Origin: a bacterium
Lineage (GTDB): Bacteria; CSSED10-310; JAFGSJ01
Length of the DNA: 64,000 nucleotides
Direction: 5' to 3'
Assembly: GCA_016934675.1 (NCBI GenBank)
Contig: JAFGSJ010000088.1
Coordinates: 24,724 to 88,723 of the forward strand
The notes below the pieces were generated by a model, which worked only from the letters and a program-made list of their open reading frames with translations, was not told the DNA's origin and did no database searches. A program made the translations under genes and the position numbers. The first letter of the stretch is position 1; each line of letters opens with the position of its first letter. Below are positions 51,813 to 61,496 of the stretch, one piece after another.

Positions 51813-54798
51813 GGTCCTGATTAGACTCTGACGGGTTGAACGGCACAATTTTCCTGACAGTAGCTTTTGGGGTGGAGTGTTTTTTCTTTTGTTTCTTCGG
51901 TAACGAGGTCCTCGTGGTGGATTGTGCCGTGGGACTCAACTCGGGCAGGAAAGAGAATGCTTCACCCCAGGCCAAGACAGAGGCAGGGACATCACTCTCA
52001 GAGAGAATCTGGAAAGCGTTTTCGTAGCCGATGCGACCGCCTTTGACCGGGTGTCCCAATTCATTGATATGCCCCGCGATGATGTGTTGAAATCTGATAT
52101 GTCTGGTCAGTTTTTTGAAAGCCTGCACATCATTGAAATCGGGCGAAATGCTGCCCAATTTTACAAAACCAAGGTGACAGGGAGCTAGATCGAGTTGAGT
52201 ACTGGCATAATCGTGATCACCGAGATGAAGCAGGCGATATTTTTGAGCAGTTTCGATCTCGTACACGCGGTGAGGAATTTTTCGTCCCTGATCATAGACA
52301 TGCTGACCCTGGTGGGCCATTACTTTCAGTGTTTCATCCTGTTTGGTCGGGAAAGTAAAGGAACGGTGCTCATCTGGTTTCAATCCGATTGCGCCGCGCG
52401 GTAGCAGCGTGATGAACTCATGGGGGATGATGACCCGTTTGCCTCGGCTGATCAATGTATTGATCAACTCGAGATCAAAATGATCGGGGTGACGATGTGT
52501 GACAAAGAGAATATCGATGAGATCGGCGAGTGTTGAGACAATGGTCGGTTCAAGGTTCCAGAAGACATTGTAGACATGACGGGTCGTGACCAGATCGAAA
52601 GCCAGCGTGAGTCCTGAAGTTTTGACAATATAACCCTGATTGTAGAATTGCCATACCTTGAGATGATCGGTTTCGATCATTTGTTCCTGTTCGATTTCCT
52701 CGAATGCGATGGTCATGCACCGGGCAAAGAACTGCCTGACGCGATAACTGCGATTACTGAGAGGTAACTGCAGAATCTGGTCAATTTCCTGAAAAGCATT
52801 TCGTCGAATTTCAATCTGTTCGGGTGTCGTCAAGCGTATTGTTTTCAGGAATCTTTCAAAGATTTCCTCGGCATTTCCCGGAGAATGAATATAAAAAATC
52901 GAATTATGGCCGTTATAACCATCGTTTTCTTGACGCGAGTTCAGGGGATCATGGAGCCAATGTCTGCCATCGACTATGAATTTATAACGATAACGTCCGG
53001 GTAGTAAGAACTCGTGAGTGATATGCCAGGTCCCGGATTGGTCGGGGACCATTGGCGTCACTCCTTCCTGCCACTGATTGAAATCACCGACGAGATCGAC
53101 GCTGGTTGCTTGTGGGTTTGTATAGTGAAACGTCACCTTATTTTTATATATTCGTGGGTGGCTTGAAGGGACATCCTCTTGAGGAATATTGTTCATCAAG
53201 GCGGCCTCGACCGCCTCGAAAGGTGAGATAACGCCATATCCCTGAACGAACGGCGATATACCGTCCAGATGACGAGCGGTCGCTATAAGGATCTTTTTGA
53301 TATTTTCAGGCGACAATTCGGGATTGACTTGAAGCATCTGGGCAATGACTGATGCCGTGATCGGGGCTGCAAATGAGGTCCCATCAACATGCTGGTAATG
53401 CGTCGCAATCAATTTTTCCGATTTGGTCCTCTGTTCAGCCCATTGTCTGATTTGTTCGACCTTAAGCTGCTTTTTCGCGACCGGCAACTCTCTGAGACTG
53501 GCCCGGTTTTCTTTAAAGAGAGGGATGAGTTCATGATCGAGTGCTTTCATCAGTTTTTGAATTGCCAATGATTCATAATACAGGGCAGAACCAGGCAATA
53601 TCGGTGCGGCGATCCAGATAGCCGGAGCGATGATCTCCGGTTTGACAACGCCCTCAATTGTTGAACCATAGGAAGAATGATACATACGCAAGGTATCCTG
53701 AAAAAGCGTGTTCTGATCATCTGTTCCTCCAACCGTAATAGCTGAAAGAGCATTGGCCGGTGGGACGGGGGGCTTATGCGGATCATTTCCGGCGGCCACC
53801 ACGACCACAATCCCCGCAGCAACTGCCTCCGCAACCGCTTTATTGACAGGGTTATCCATACTGTCACTGGGTAAACCGGTCCCAAGCGAAATATTGATTA
53901 TGCGGATATTGTATTGAGTTTTGTGCTCGATGGCCCATTCAAGTCCGGCACTGATCAAATCCCGTTTGGAGTTTTGTCCGCTTGAAGCCTTGATCAAAAC
54001 CACATTCGCTTCGGAGGCAATGCCGCGATAAAGACCTTGTGAGAGAAAGCCATTGCCGCAGGCTGATACCGAGGTTTGCATGCCATGCCAGCTTGTCTGG
54101 ACAGGCTCCGCTAGTTCACTCCAACCTGAATTCAGGTCCGACATATCCACATAGGCCAGGATCCTGTTCACAGGCTTGACCAGATCGGGATGAGGATAAA
54201 AGCCCGAATCGATAAAAGCGATGGTAATGCCTTGACCCGTATAACGCGGATTGGCATTCAGACGTAAGGGCGTCGGAATCACCGCAAAATCATCTGCTGA
54301 CAGGGAAAAATAAGGAGCAAGTGTGCCATGAGCCGGGCGCTCTGAAAATCGCTCGACTAACTGCAGCACATCGTGTTCATGAAACGATCCTCCCGACCGA
54401 CTCCGGAAGAGAAAACCGTCGCTTTCACGATCTGTGGTTAGCGCAATCAGACATGCTTCCAGAACAGATGAAAGTTCATTCTCGACCGAAACAACATACC
54501 ACTCGTCTTTGAGGGGAGACCTGATCCTCCACAAACCGTTTTCATCCCGGTCAATATCGGCTCGCCGTAAACTGACCAATTCCTTCGGGCTCAATTCAGT
54601 GCCATGATATAACATGAGAACAGTCAGGTCCTGCAACCAGCACGGACCGTACATCTCACTGCCGCGACGCAGCCGAAGCAAATTGGTCGAGGTACCTCGA
54701 CGCAATTTCTGTTCAAGCTCACGGTGCTCACGAAACTTCATCAGGACTTCGAAAAGAAGTTGTTCTGATTCGACAGACCGGTTTTTATGATTGTTCAT
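51796..54798 (-). CDS. Multi-domain fusion: tyrosine-recombinase-like segment, subtilisin-like S8 protease, CBM48-like domain and metallo-beta-lactamase fold
   Basis: This 1000-residue protein has no signal peptide. Residues 45-160 resemble the first part of a tyrosine recombinase catalytic domain (LMLYHGTELSPKELVSLRRA ... DGFLFRSRSGGSFHEHDVL) but lack the catalytic arginine, HxxR box and tyrosine. Residues 185-535 are an S8 protease with D197 (IAFIDSGF), H238 (SWHGM), oxyanion N338 (AAGND) and S475 (DGTSFAAP), plus a helical insert at about 400-468. Residues 555-637 resemble CBM48/AMPK-beta (VDLVGDFNQW ... RYRYKFIVDGRHW). Residues 710-945 form an MBL fold with HRHPDH (768-773), HLGDHD and AGHINELGHP. 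A basic, disordered tail follows. It lies seven bases after lptFG. Confidence 0.8.
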   Translation of the reverse strand: MNNHKNRSVESEQLLFEVLMKFREHRELEQKLRRGTSTNLLRLRRGSEMYGPCWLQDLTVLMLYHGTELSPKELVSLRRADIDRDENGLWRIRSPLKDEWYVVSVENELSSVLEACLIALTTDRESDGFLFRSRSGGSFHEHDVLQLVERFSERPAHGTLAPYFSLSADDFAVIPTPLRLNANPRYTGQGITIAFIDSGFYPHPDLVKPVNRILAYVDMSDLNSGWSELAEPVQTSWHGMQTSVSACGNGFLSQGLYRGIASEANVVLIKASSGQNSKRDLISAGLEWAIEHKTQYNIRIINISLGTGLPSDSMDNPVNKAVAEAVAAGIVVVVAAGNDPHKPPVPPANALSAITVGGTDDQNTLFQDTLRMYHSSYGSTIEGVVKPEIIAPAIWIAAPILPGSALYYESLAIQKLMKALDHELIPLFKENRASLRELPVAKKQLKVEQIRQWAEQRTKSEKLIATHYQHVDGTSFAAPITASVIAQMLQVNPELSPENIKKILIATARHLDGISPFVQGYGVISPFEAVEAALMNNIPQEDVPSSHPRIYKNKVTFHYTNPQATSVDLVGDFNQWQEGVTPMVPDQSGTWHITHEFLLPGRYRYKFIVDGRHWLHDPLNSRQENDGYNGHNSIFYIHSPGNAEEIFERFLKTIRLTTPEQIEIRRNAFQEIDQILQLPLSNRSYRVRQFFARCMTIAFEEIEQEQMIETDHLKVWQFYNQGYIVKTSGLTLAFDLVTTRHVYNVFWNLEPTIVSTLADLIDILFVTHRHPDHFDLELINTLISRGKRVIIPHEFITLLPRGAIGLKPDEHRSFTFPTKQDETLKVMAHQGQHVYDQGRKIPHRVYEIETAQKYRLLHLGDHDYASTQLDLAPCHLGFVKLGSISPDFNDVQAFKKLTRHIRFQHIIAGHINELGHPVKGGRIGYENAFQILSESDVPASVLAWGEAFSFLPELSPTAQSTTRTSLPKKQKKKHSTPKATVRKIVPFNPSESNQDLIEPY

Positions 54799-54805
54799 TC
54801 GTTAC

Positions 54806-57337
54806 TCAGGTCCTTGCCCGAAGGATCAAATAGAGGCCAATGACGATAAATAAGAGGTTCGGTCCCCAGGCAGCTAAAAACGGTGGCAACTGGTTCCCAT
54901 GACCCAGTGAGATTCCCATCCGATACGCCACAAAATAGACCATACCGATAAATATACTGAAACCAATACCAACCAAGGTCCCACTCCGTTGAAAAGTGAT
55001 GGCGAACGGTATGCCGAACAAAGCAATCACAAAACTGATGAAGGGCATGGAGAGTTTCGCTAAGAGATCAGTCTGATACAGGGTCGTATCGATTCCTTTG
55101 TCTCGGAGAGAGGCAACATATGACTGCAACTCACGATAGTTCATCTTGTCGGAATCCTTGATCTCACGCCTGAAATCGGAAATCTTTTCGGTCAAATCGG
55201 CCTTGAGACTACTGAAAATCGTTCTATCTGAAGGAGTACCGTCTCTCTTGTAATGGGTCACTTCCCCATTATGATAATACCAGGACCGTTCGGCATCATT
55301 CCAGTGTACCTGCTGGGCTTCAACTTTCTGAATGGGCTGAAAATGCTCATCCAGTGTGTACAGCAGAAAACCGTTCAGGACATTACGACCTTCCCGCTGA
55401 TCAAATGAGGCAAATGAATAAATGCTGTTATTAGAACCACGATACCAATTCTTGTTATGGGTAAACAGGCTTGGTTTCGAACGCTTTTTTATCTTGTAAT
55501 CGGAGATCTCTTCAGCCATGGCATTGGTTTTGGGAACAACGCGCTCATTAAAAAACAGGACCCCGAGCGAAATCAGAAAGGATAGAATAAATATGGGCAT
55601 GGCTGCTCGATAGAGAGACACACCACAGGCTTTCATGGCCGTCAACTCGTTATTCCGCGAAAAAATGTTTATGGTCAGAATAGTCGTGATCAGCACGGCC
55701 ATATGTACACTCAATACGAGAAAAAAAGGAATGCGTAACAGTATATAGGTGATAAAATCGACAAAGGCTGCGTCATATCTGATATAATCACGTATTTCCG
55801 TGATAAATTCGAGGATTATGGTAATCACGATAATGATTCCGCAGAGCAGCAGGAATTTCTTCAGAAACTCACGACCGATATAAAAATCCAGTAAACGAGG
55901 AAAAGAATGATTGAAAAAGAAGGTCTTCCGGGACCGCTCGACTGCTTGTTCCTTGGGACGATGTCTCGATTTATACCAATGGATGGCCTGTTGGCTGAAC
56001 TCCGCTGTCTTCCATTGCAAGTACTGCAGGAATAGAAAAGGTTTCTCACGGGCGACTTTATAAAAAACATAGAAACCGATCAGGGTCAGAAAAATGTTTG
56101 CGGCCCAGATTCCGATCCAGGCAGGTGTTTCACCCTCCCGGGCCATACCCTCTCCGGTCATAATTATAATGTAATACACAAGGATGAGGACCAGGCTCAA
56201 AGAAAAACCCGTTGATTTACCACGACTCTTATAGCGAATCCCCAACGGAATGCCGATAATACTGAATACAAAGCAGGCTATCGGATAGGCAAACTTGGTA
56301 TGCAGCACAATCTCGAATTTGCGAATCTGACGTTGTAACGATGCAATCGCATTATTCTCTTCATCAATTTTTAGCTTCATTTTCTTAATGAGGGGACGAT
56401 CATGTTTGGCTTTTTTGGCTGGCCTCTCGGGAGTTTGTTCTACGACACTCTGCTTGAATGACGGTTTCATCCTGGTGATTTTTGACTCTTCCTTGAATCT
56501 AACCATTTCTCGACGGTAAATCTCTCGTTTATATGCCTCCATCTCTTGTAAAAGTTCCGAAACATACATCTCTTGATCGCTTTTCTGGACCTTATTCTGC
56601 TCCTTTTCGTTATTTTCATTCTGCACCAAAGGTATGATAATGTCCTTTCGCTTGAAATGCGTGAATGAAAAACTGGCCGTATCATCGGTGAGTTCATGAA
56701 TAATGCCATCCTGTAGCGATAAAAGTATCTTTTTCTCCTCGGCAAAACTCCGGACCAATCCTCTTTCAGCGAAAATATAATCAGTATTTGCCGGTGATTG
56801 CTGACGATAGATGAAAATCTTCTCCATATCGTTGGTCCTTGAGTCCAAATCCTCGGAATACAGGACCAGATTGCTGAATTTATCATAAAACACATGAGGT
56901 TTTAATCCGATATTCAGGTTGCTTTCCAGGATTTTATAGGTGATGTTTTGGCGATATTCAGCCGTCTTGGGAATTCCAATCAAGGTAATATACTGACACG
57001 CTGCCCATGTCATACCCGCAACCAGAAAAACAGGAACACTCATACGTAACAGACTGATGCCATTTGCCCGCAATGCAGTGATCTCGCTGTCACCTGAGAG
57101 ACGACCAAAAGCTATGAGTATGCCTGTCAAAACGGACATCGGGATGGTAATCTGCAAAATCGGCGGCAGGGAAGTCGCCAAAAGCTGCAGAATTAAAAAG
57201 ATACTCACTTGATTGGTTATGAATATTTCTACAGATCGGATTATAACCTCGGTCAGTAGAATGAGGATAAAGACAAACAAGGCCAAAAAGAAAGGAGTAA
57301 CCAGTTCACGTGTGAGGTATCGATCGATAATTTTCAT
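54806..57337 (-). CDS. lptFG: Single-chain LptF-LptG LPS export permease fusion
   Basis: LptF and LptG are the two membrane subunits that, with the LptB ATPase, pull LPS from the inner membrane. Here both are in one 843-residue chain. Half 1 (about 1-470) begins MKIIDRYLTRELVTPFFLALF, with GDSEITALRANGISLLRMS. Half 2 (about 478-843) begins LLDFYIGREFLKKFLLL, with RNNELTAMKACGVSLYRAAMP. Both coupling-helix motifs for LptB contact (ExTAxxxxGxS) are intact. Half 1 carries a charged insert of about 100 residues (KQSVVEQTPERPAKKAKHDR). It is cotranscribed with lapA upstream and with the protease fusion downstream. Confidence 0.88.
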   Translation of the reverse strand: MKIIDRYLTRELVTPFFLALFVFILILLTEVIIRSVEIFITNQVSIFLILQLLATSLPPILQITIPMSVLTGILIAFGRLSGDSEITALRANGISLLRMSVPVFLVAGMTWAACQYITLIGIPKTAEYRQNITYKILESNLNIGLKPHVFYDKFSNLVLYSEDLDSRTNDMEKIFIYRQQSPANTDYIFAERGLVRSFAEEKKILLSLQDGIIHELTDDTASFSFTHFKRKDIIIPLVQNENNEKEQNKVQKSDQEMYVSELLQEMEAYKREIYRREMVRFKEESKITRMKPSFKQSVVEQTPERPAKKAKHDRPLIKKMKLKIDEENNAIASLQRQIRKFEIVLHTKFAYPIACFVFSIIGIPLGIRYKSRGKSTGFSLSLVLILVYYIIIMTGEGMAREGETPAWIGIWAANIFLTLIGFYVFYKVAREKPFLFLQYLQWKTAEFSQQAIHWYKSRHRPKEQAVERSRKTFFFNHSFPRLLDFYIGREFLKKFLLLCGIIIVITIILEFITEIRDYIRYDAAFVDFITYILLRIPFFLVLSVHMAVLITTILTINIFSRNNELTAMKACGVSLYRAAMPIFILSFLISLGVLFFNERVVPKTNAMAEEISDYKIKKRSKPSLFTHNKNWYRGSNNSIYSFASFDQREGRNVLNGFLLYTLDEHFQPIQKVEAQQVHWNDAERSWYYHNGEVTHYKRDGTPSDRTIFSSLKADLTEKISDFRREIKDSDKMNYRELQSYVASLRDKGIDTTLYQTDLLAKLSMPFISFVIALFGIPFAITFQRSGTLVGIGFSIFIGMVYFVAYRMGISLGHGNQLPPFLAAWGPNLLFIVIGLYLILRART

Positions 57338-57421
57338 GATTCTTGTATGACTACAACAATTTCATTGGAATAGCAAGAGCCACCCTCTGTTACACACTCG
57401 AATGCAAATGATTTGTTTCTC

Positions 57422-57856
57422 TCAAATCACGGGATTCGTTTGACCCGCTGCATTGTCTTGAACTGGCCCCTTGACTGTAGATTCCGGTTTGGCAGCAGAC
57501 CGAATGTTCTGGAGTTCATTCTCGGTTTTCACAAGTCTCTTTTTAAGACGTCGAAGTTGAGTCCGTGTTCTGATCGAATCCTGAAGCATAATCAAATATG
57601 CCATCAGAAAACCTATGGTAAAACATAAAAATAAGACGACCCATAAGGGGAGTTTACGCGGGACTTGAACGGGAGCGGTGATACTCTGAGTTTCACCTTC
57701 GACGGCAATCGCGGTGTTTGCAGGCTGAATCGTCTCATAACCCAGTAATGGTTTCCCCATCCAATAATTGATCGAGACCTTCTCATTATTTGAAGTGCCA
57801 AAGATAATAACGACAAATAAAAACAACATGGCTATCAAAAATTTAATTGCTTTCAT
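57422..57856 (-). CDS. LapA-domain (DUF1049) membrane protein
   Basis: Two membrane helices flank a short loop: KFLIAMLFLFVVIIFGTSNNEKVSINYWMG and PLWVVLFLCFTIGFLMAYLI, followed by a basic coiled coil (LRRLKKRLVKTENELQNI), the pattern of LapA/DUF1049. In E. coli LapA works with LapB to control LpxC degradation and LPS assembly, which fits a location beside lptFG and lpxC. No LapB is seen in the window. The start was moved to ATG 57856, with AGGAG nine bases upstream. The loop is longer than usual. Confidence 0.75.
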   Translation of the reverse strand: MKAIKFLIAMLFLFVVIIFGTSNNEKVSINYWMGKPLLGYETIQPANTAIAVEGETQSITAPVQVPRKLPLWVVLFLCFTIGFLMAYLIMLQDSIRTRTQLRRLKKRLVKTENELQNIRSAAKPESTVKGPVQDNAAGQTNPVI

Positions 57857-58359
57857 CTCCCTGCTCTCCTTCTCTCCACTTCCATTTGTAGCTCTATCTC
57901 GCCAATCGTAACAGAACCTCTTCTCTTCATTCTCAGTCCCGATATAATCCAGCACTATTTCTTAATACATGAGTCAAAAACAATCGGAAGCGGCACATTT
58001 TGATTAAGGATAGCATAAATATTCCTAACTATCAAGCATTGCGTCAGAACACATACATTCTCAGTCGGTCACTGTTGTACTGCATGCCTGACATGATTTC
58101 ATTGAAGGATTCATGATCAGGGTCCGTTTCACAGAAGTCACTATCAGCATATTTCGTTTTGTATACAACGGTGAGAATGTCCCTGCATTGGGAACTTGTG
58201 ATGTCATCGGTTGTTATGATAGAAAGAATGAAACACTATTATTTACTTGATTGAAATATAGAAAAGCAATATGTCGCTATAGAAAATGACGATATATTTG
58301 TTCGGAGTTGCCACATCGGACTCATGACCTTGGCGAATCTCAGGAGAGAGCGTGCTTAG
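57857..58359. other. Intergenic region of 503 bases, divergent between lapA and the T2SS operon
   Basis: This is the longest gap in the window. No gene is supported. An extended -10-like TGTTATGAT (58212-58220) and AT-rich blocks are seen, but no -35 partner and no sigma-54 match, so I do not name a promoter. A 133-codon minus-strand ORF overlapping the gspC start (58243-58644) is a shadow. Confidence 0.4.
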
Positions 58360-59295
58360 ATGATCAGTTCCAAATACAGGCATTATATATCTTTCATGTT
58401 TGAGTCTCGGTTCATCATCAGGCTCGCCAATCTTGTCCTGATCATTCTGCTGGCTTATTTCGTGGTAAACATGATCATGATCAAGTTTGAACACAGCCTG
58501 CAGACACCTTCGACTAAGCAGGTTCGTGCCGTATCCACGTATACTTCTCAGAAGAATCGACAACCTTTGAGTCTTTTCAATCAGATTCTCGAGAGGAACC
58601 TGTTCAATTCGGACGGTAGTATTGCCTTGTTCTTCGATGAACATGACGAACGAAGAACCGGTGCGAGTGAGGTTGATACGAGCGCAGGAGCGTCCGAAGC
58701 GACTACAATCGCGGATATCATCCTTCGAGGGACTTTATATACCGGGGATGACGATGGCATGGCCATCGTTGAGTTGAAGTCCAGTAAGAAGCAGAATGTC
58801 ATCCAGGTCGGGGAAGAAATGGGCCCCGGTATTGTTTTGGTCAGTGTTCATCCAGCCTCGGTCACGATAAAGCGGAACGGCAGGACCGAGCGACTGCCTC
58901 TCTATATCAGCAAGAGAAGCGAAACAATGCCTTTAACGGCCGGGAATAAGAAAGATGGTATTCGCCAAAGCGATACCAATCGTTATGAGATCGATCAGGA
59001 TGTGCTCAACAAGAATCTGGAGAATGTCAATCAGATCATCTCCCAGATTGCGATGCGGCCCAAGCTCGAAGATGGCGTTTGCGTTGGCTATGAAATACGA
59101 CGAATCAAGGAGGGAAGTATATTCGAGGATATTGGCCTGCTCAAAGCTGATGTATTACAAAAAGTGAATGGCATGGACCTGAGTAATCCCGAGGATGCCT
59201 TTCGGGTATATAAAAGTCTGATCGGGGAGACGAGTTTCAATATCGACCTTATCCGCGACGGTCAGCCAACATCAATCAATTATGAAATCAGATGA
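58360..59295 (+). CDS. gspC: Type II secretion protein GspC
   Basis: GspC links the inner-membrane platform to the GspD secretin. In order: a short cytoplasmic N-terminus, one membrane helix (FIIRLANLVLIILLAYFVVNMIMI), the homology region (ILERNLFNSDG ... IILRGTLYTGDDDGMAIVEL and VIQVGEEMGPGIVLVSVHP), a linker, and a C-terminal PDZ domain (GVCVGYEIRRIKEGSIFEDIGLLKADVLQKVNGM). The length of 311 residues is usual. AGGAG is about 13 bases before the ATG, a little far. It heads the gspC-D-E-F operon. Confidence 0.9.
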   Translation: MISSKYRHYISFMFESRFIIRLANLVLIILLAYFVVNMIMIKFEHSLQTPSTKQVRAVSTYTSQKNRQPLSLFNQILERNLFNSDGSIALFFDEHDERRTGASEVDTSAGASEATTIADIILRGTLYTGDDDGMAIVELKSSKKQNVIQVGEEMGPGIVLVSVHPASVTIKRNGRTERLPLYISKRSETMPLTAGNKKDGIRQSDTNRYEIDQDVLNKNLENVNQIISQIAMRPKLEDGVCVGYEIRRIKEGSIFEDIGLLKADVLQKVNGMDLSNPEDAFRVYKSLIGETSFNIDLIRDGQPTSINYEIR

Positions 59296-59336
59296 TCCAG
59301 ACAGACCACCGACATCATACACAAGTGGGGAGTCCT

Positions 59337-61493
59337 ATGAAAAAAACTGTGGTAGTCGCTAGTATTCTTATCATATTCAGTTCCGCAGGTCTTTGGGGCC
59401 AGGATGCCGGAACGCAAGCCACGGAGCAACCCGCGCTTATCACCGAAGCACATAATAACAAATTGAATATCAATATGGAAGAGGTTGAGCTCAAAGAGTT
59501 TGTCAGGTCTATGAGTGAAATTTTGCAGAAAAATTTTGTAATCCCGAGCAAGCTCAAAGGTGAAGTGACCATCATCTCACCGTATCCCATCTCGCGTGAG
59601 GTCGCGTATTCGATCTTGGAATCCGTTCTGGATGTTCATGGTTATTCCATAGTGAGGTCTGGTCCGATTTATAAGATTGTCGAGTCAGCCCTGAGTAAGA
59701 CCGAGGGCTTGGACACCCGGTTCGGGGTCGATGTCGAGTATCTTTCGGGCGACAAGATGATCACTCAGGTCATTCCCTTGCATTTCATTACCGCTAGGGA
59801 TGTTCAGACCATGTTTCAACCACTCGTGTCCAAAGAAGGTTATCTGGTCGCTCACGAATCGAGTAATACGATTATTCTGACGGACCGGGTCAATAATGTC
59901 AATCGCTTGAAAAAAATTCTGGCGACCATAGATGAAGAGGGGTCTAAGGCTCAGATTTATCATTTCCGCTTGCAACATGCATCGGTCGAAGACCTGGTCT
60001 ATGAGTTGTCACCACTGTTCAGTACATCGAGTATTCGAAGTCAAATTCGCAGCCCCGAGCGGAAGCCGACACCCTATGTTCCGTCACTGACTGACTCTGA
60101 TGAAACCATGATGGTGGCCGATATCAGGACCAATACGCTCCTGGTGCTGTGCAGTCCAGAAACATATCTCCAGCTGACTAACCTGGTCACTCTTCTTGAT
60201 GTACCGACTCCGCGGGTCAGGGACAGTATCCATGTGATCTATCTGAATAATGCCAATGCGGAGGAGTTGGCGGAGGTCCTGATGAAGCAGGCGACTGCAA
60301 CAACAACGGCCTCGAATACTAAAAGGGAACAGGAGGGTCAGCCTTTACTGCAGTACATTAAGATTACGGCTGATAAAGCCACCAATTCGTTGGTCATCAC
60401 AGCTTCACCCGAGGATTTCCTGACTTTGGCGGAGGTCATCGAGAAGCTTGATGTTCGTCGTTCACAGGTCCTGGTCGAAGCGCTCATCATCGAAACATCA
60501 TTGGATAAAACCAATGAAATGGGCATCGAATGGAATGTGTTGGATCCTGAAAGCGATTATTACAAGGCGTTCGGCGGGACCAATCTGCCGATTGGGACTG
60601 AATCGAGCGGTGCACTCAACCAACTCGGTTCCGATGCAAGTCCTTATTCGGCGAATAATCCAGCCGGCCTTATCCTGGGCGCTATCAAGGGACCAGTCTA
60701 TTGGGGCAAAAAGGCATATTTCAGTATCGCTGCCCTGGCACGGGCCCTGCAAGCCGATACCGACACCAACATCCTCCTCACTCCCCATATCGTGACCTAC
60801 GACAATCAGGAGTCGGAAATCATCGTCGGTGAAGAACGCCCCTATCTAAAAAGCTCGCAGACTTCAACAGAAGGCTCGGTCATTCGAACATTCGAGTTCA
60901 AGGATGTCGGGACCACACTCAGACTGACCCCCCATATCAGCCAGGGAAACAGCATCAGACTCGAAATTTTCACTGAGATCAAGAATTTTGTGGAGCAGGT
61001 TGATATTGGAGCGATTACGACCACCAAGCGTCAGGTAAAGACAGCGGTCCAGGTCGAGGATGGTCAGACCATAGTCCTGGGAGGTTTGATCAAGGAAGAC
61101 AAACGGAAATCACGGTCCATGGTCCCGTGTCTGGGCAATATCTGGGGGCTGGGCTGGCTGTTCAAATCGCAAAAAGACCAGAATCAGAAAACGAACCTGC
61201 TCATTTTTCTCAAACCCAATGTGATCAAGTCAACCGACGATATACAGCGGATAACCCAAGATAAGGCCGAGGAACATAGAAACACCCAACTCGACACCCC
61301 CAGCGGTCGCTCATTTATTGATACGCAAGCTCAAGGCTTGGACTCAGCCGAATCGGGGGCTGAGAGTAAGCCGGTCGAGCAGTCCAATCCCGGACCCGAT
61401 GACGAGATTATCCGGTCAGATGAACTCGAGCCACACGATAATGCCACTGACTCCAGTGAACAATCGTCCGCTTCTGACGGTTTTCCTGAATGA
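59337..61493 (+). CDS. gspD: Type II secretion secretin GspD
   Basis: GspD forms the outer-membrane pore. A signal peptide (KKTVVVASILIIFSSAGLWGQ) is followed by N0 (LNINMEEVELKEFVRSMSEIL), three N repeats, and the secretin core with VLVEALIIETSLDKTNEMGIEW, ILLTPHIVTYDNQESEIIVGEERP and VEDGQTIVLGGLIKEDKRKS, ending VPCLGNIWGLGWLFKS. The acidic, Ser-rich tail of about 100 residues (residues ~620-718) has no recognised fold. The start is ATG 59337 with GGGGAG upstream and a proper signal peptide, rather than the earlier ATG at 59292, which overlaps gspC. Confidence 0.93.
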   Translation: MKKTVVVASILIIFSSAGLWGQDAGTQATEQPALITEAHNNKLNINMEEVELKEFVRSMSEILQKNFVIPSKLKGEVTIISPYPISREVAYSILESVLDVHGYSIVRSGPIYKIVESALSKTEGLDTRFGVDVEYLSGDKMITQVIPLHFITARDVQTMFQPLVSKEGYLVAHESSNTIILTDRVNNVNRLKKILATIDEEGSKAQIYHFRLQHASVEDLVYELSPLFSTSSIRSQIRSPERKPTPYVPSLTDSDETMMVADIRTNTLLVLCSPETYLQLTNLVTLLDVPTPRVRDSIHVIYLNNANAEELAEVLMKQATATTTASNTKREQEGQPLLQYIKITADKATNSLVITASPEDFLTLAEVIEKLDVRRSQVLVEALIIETSLDKTNEMGIEWNVLDPESDYYKAFGGTNLPIGTESSGALNQLGSDASPYSANNPAGLILGAIKGPVYWGKKAYFSIAALARALQADTDTNILLTPHIVTYDNQESEIIVGEERPYLKSSQTSTEGSVIRTFEFKDVGTTLRLTPHISQGNSIRLEIFTEIKNFVEQVDIGAITTTKRQVKTAVQVEDGQTIVLGGLIKEDKRKSRSMVPCLGNIWGLGWLFKSQKDQNQKTNLLIFLKPNVIKSTDDIQRITQDKAEEHRNTQLDTPSGRSFIDTQAQGLDSAESGAESKPVEQSNPGPDDEIIRSDELEPHDNATDSSEQSSASDGFPE

Positions 61494-61496
61494 GTT

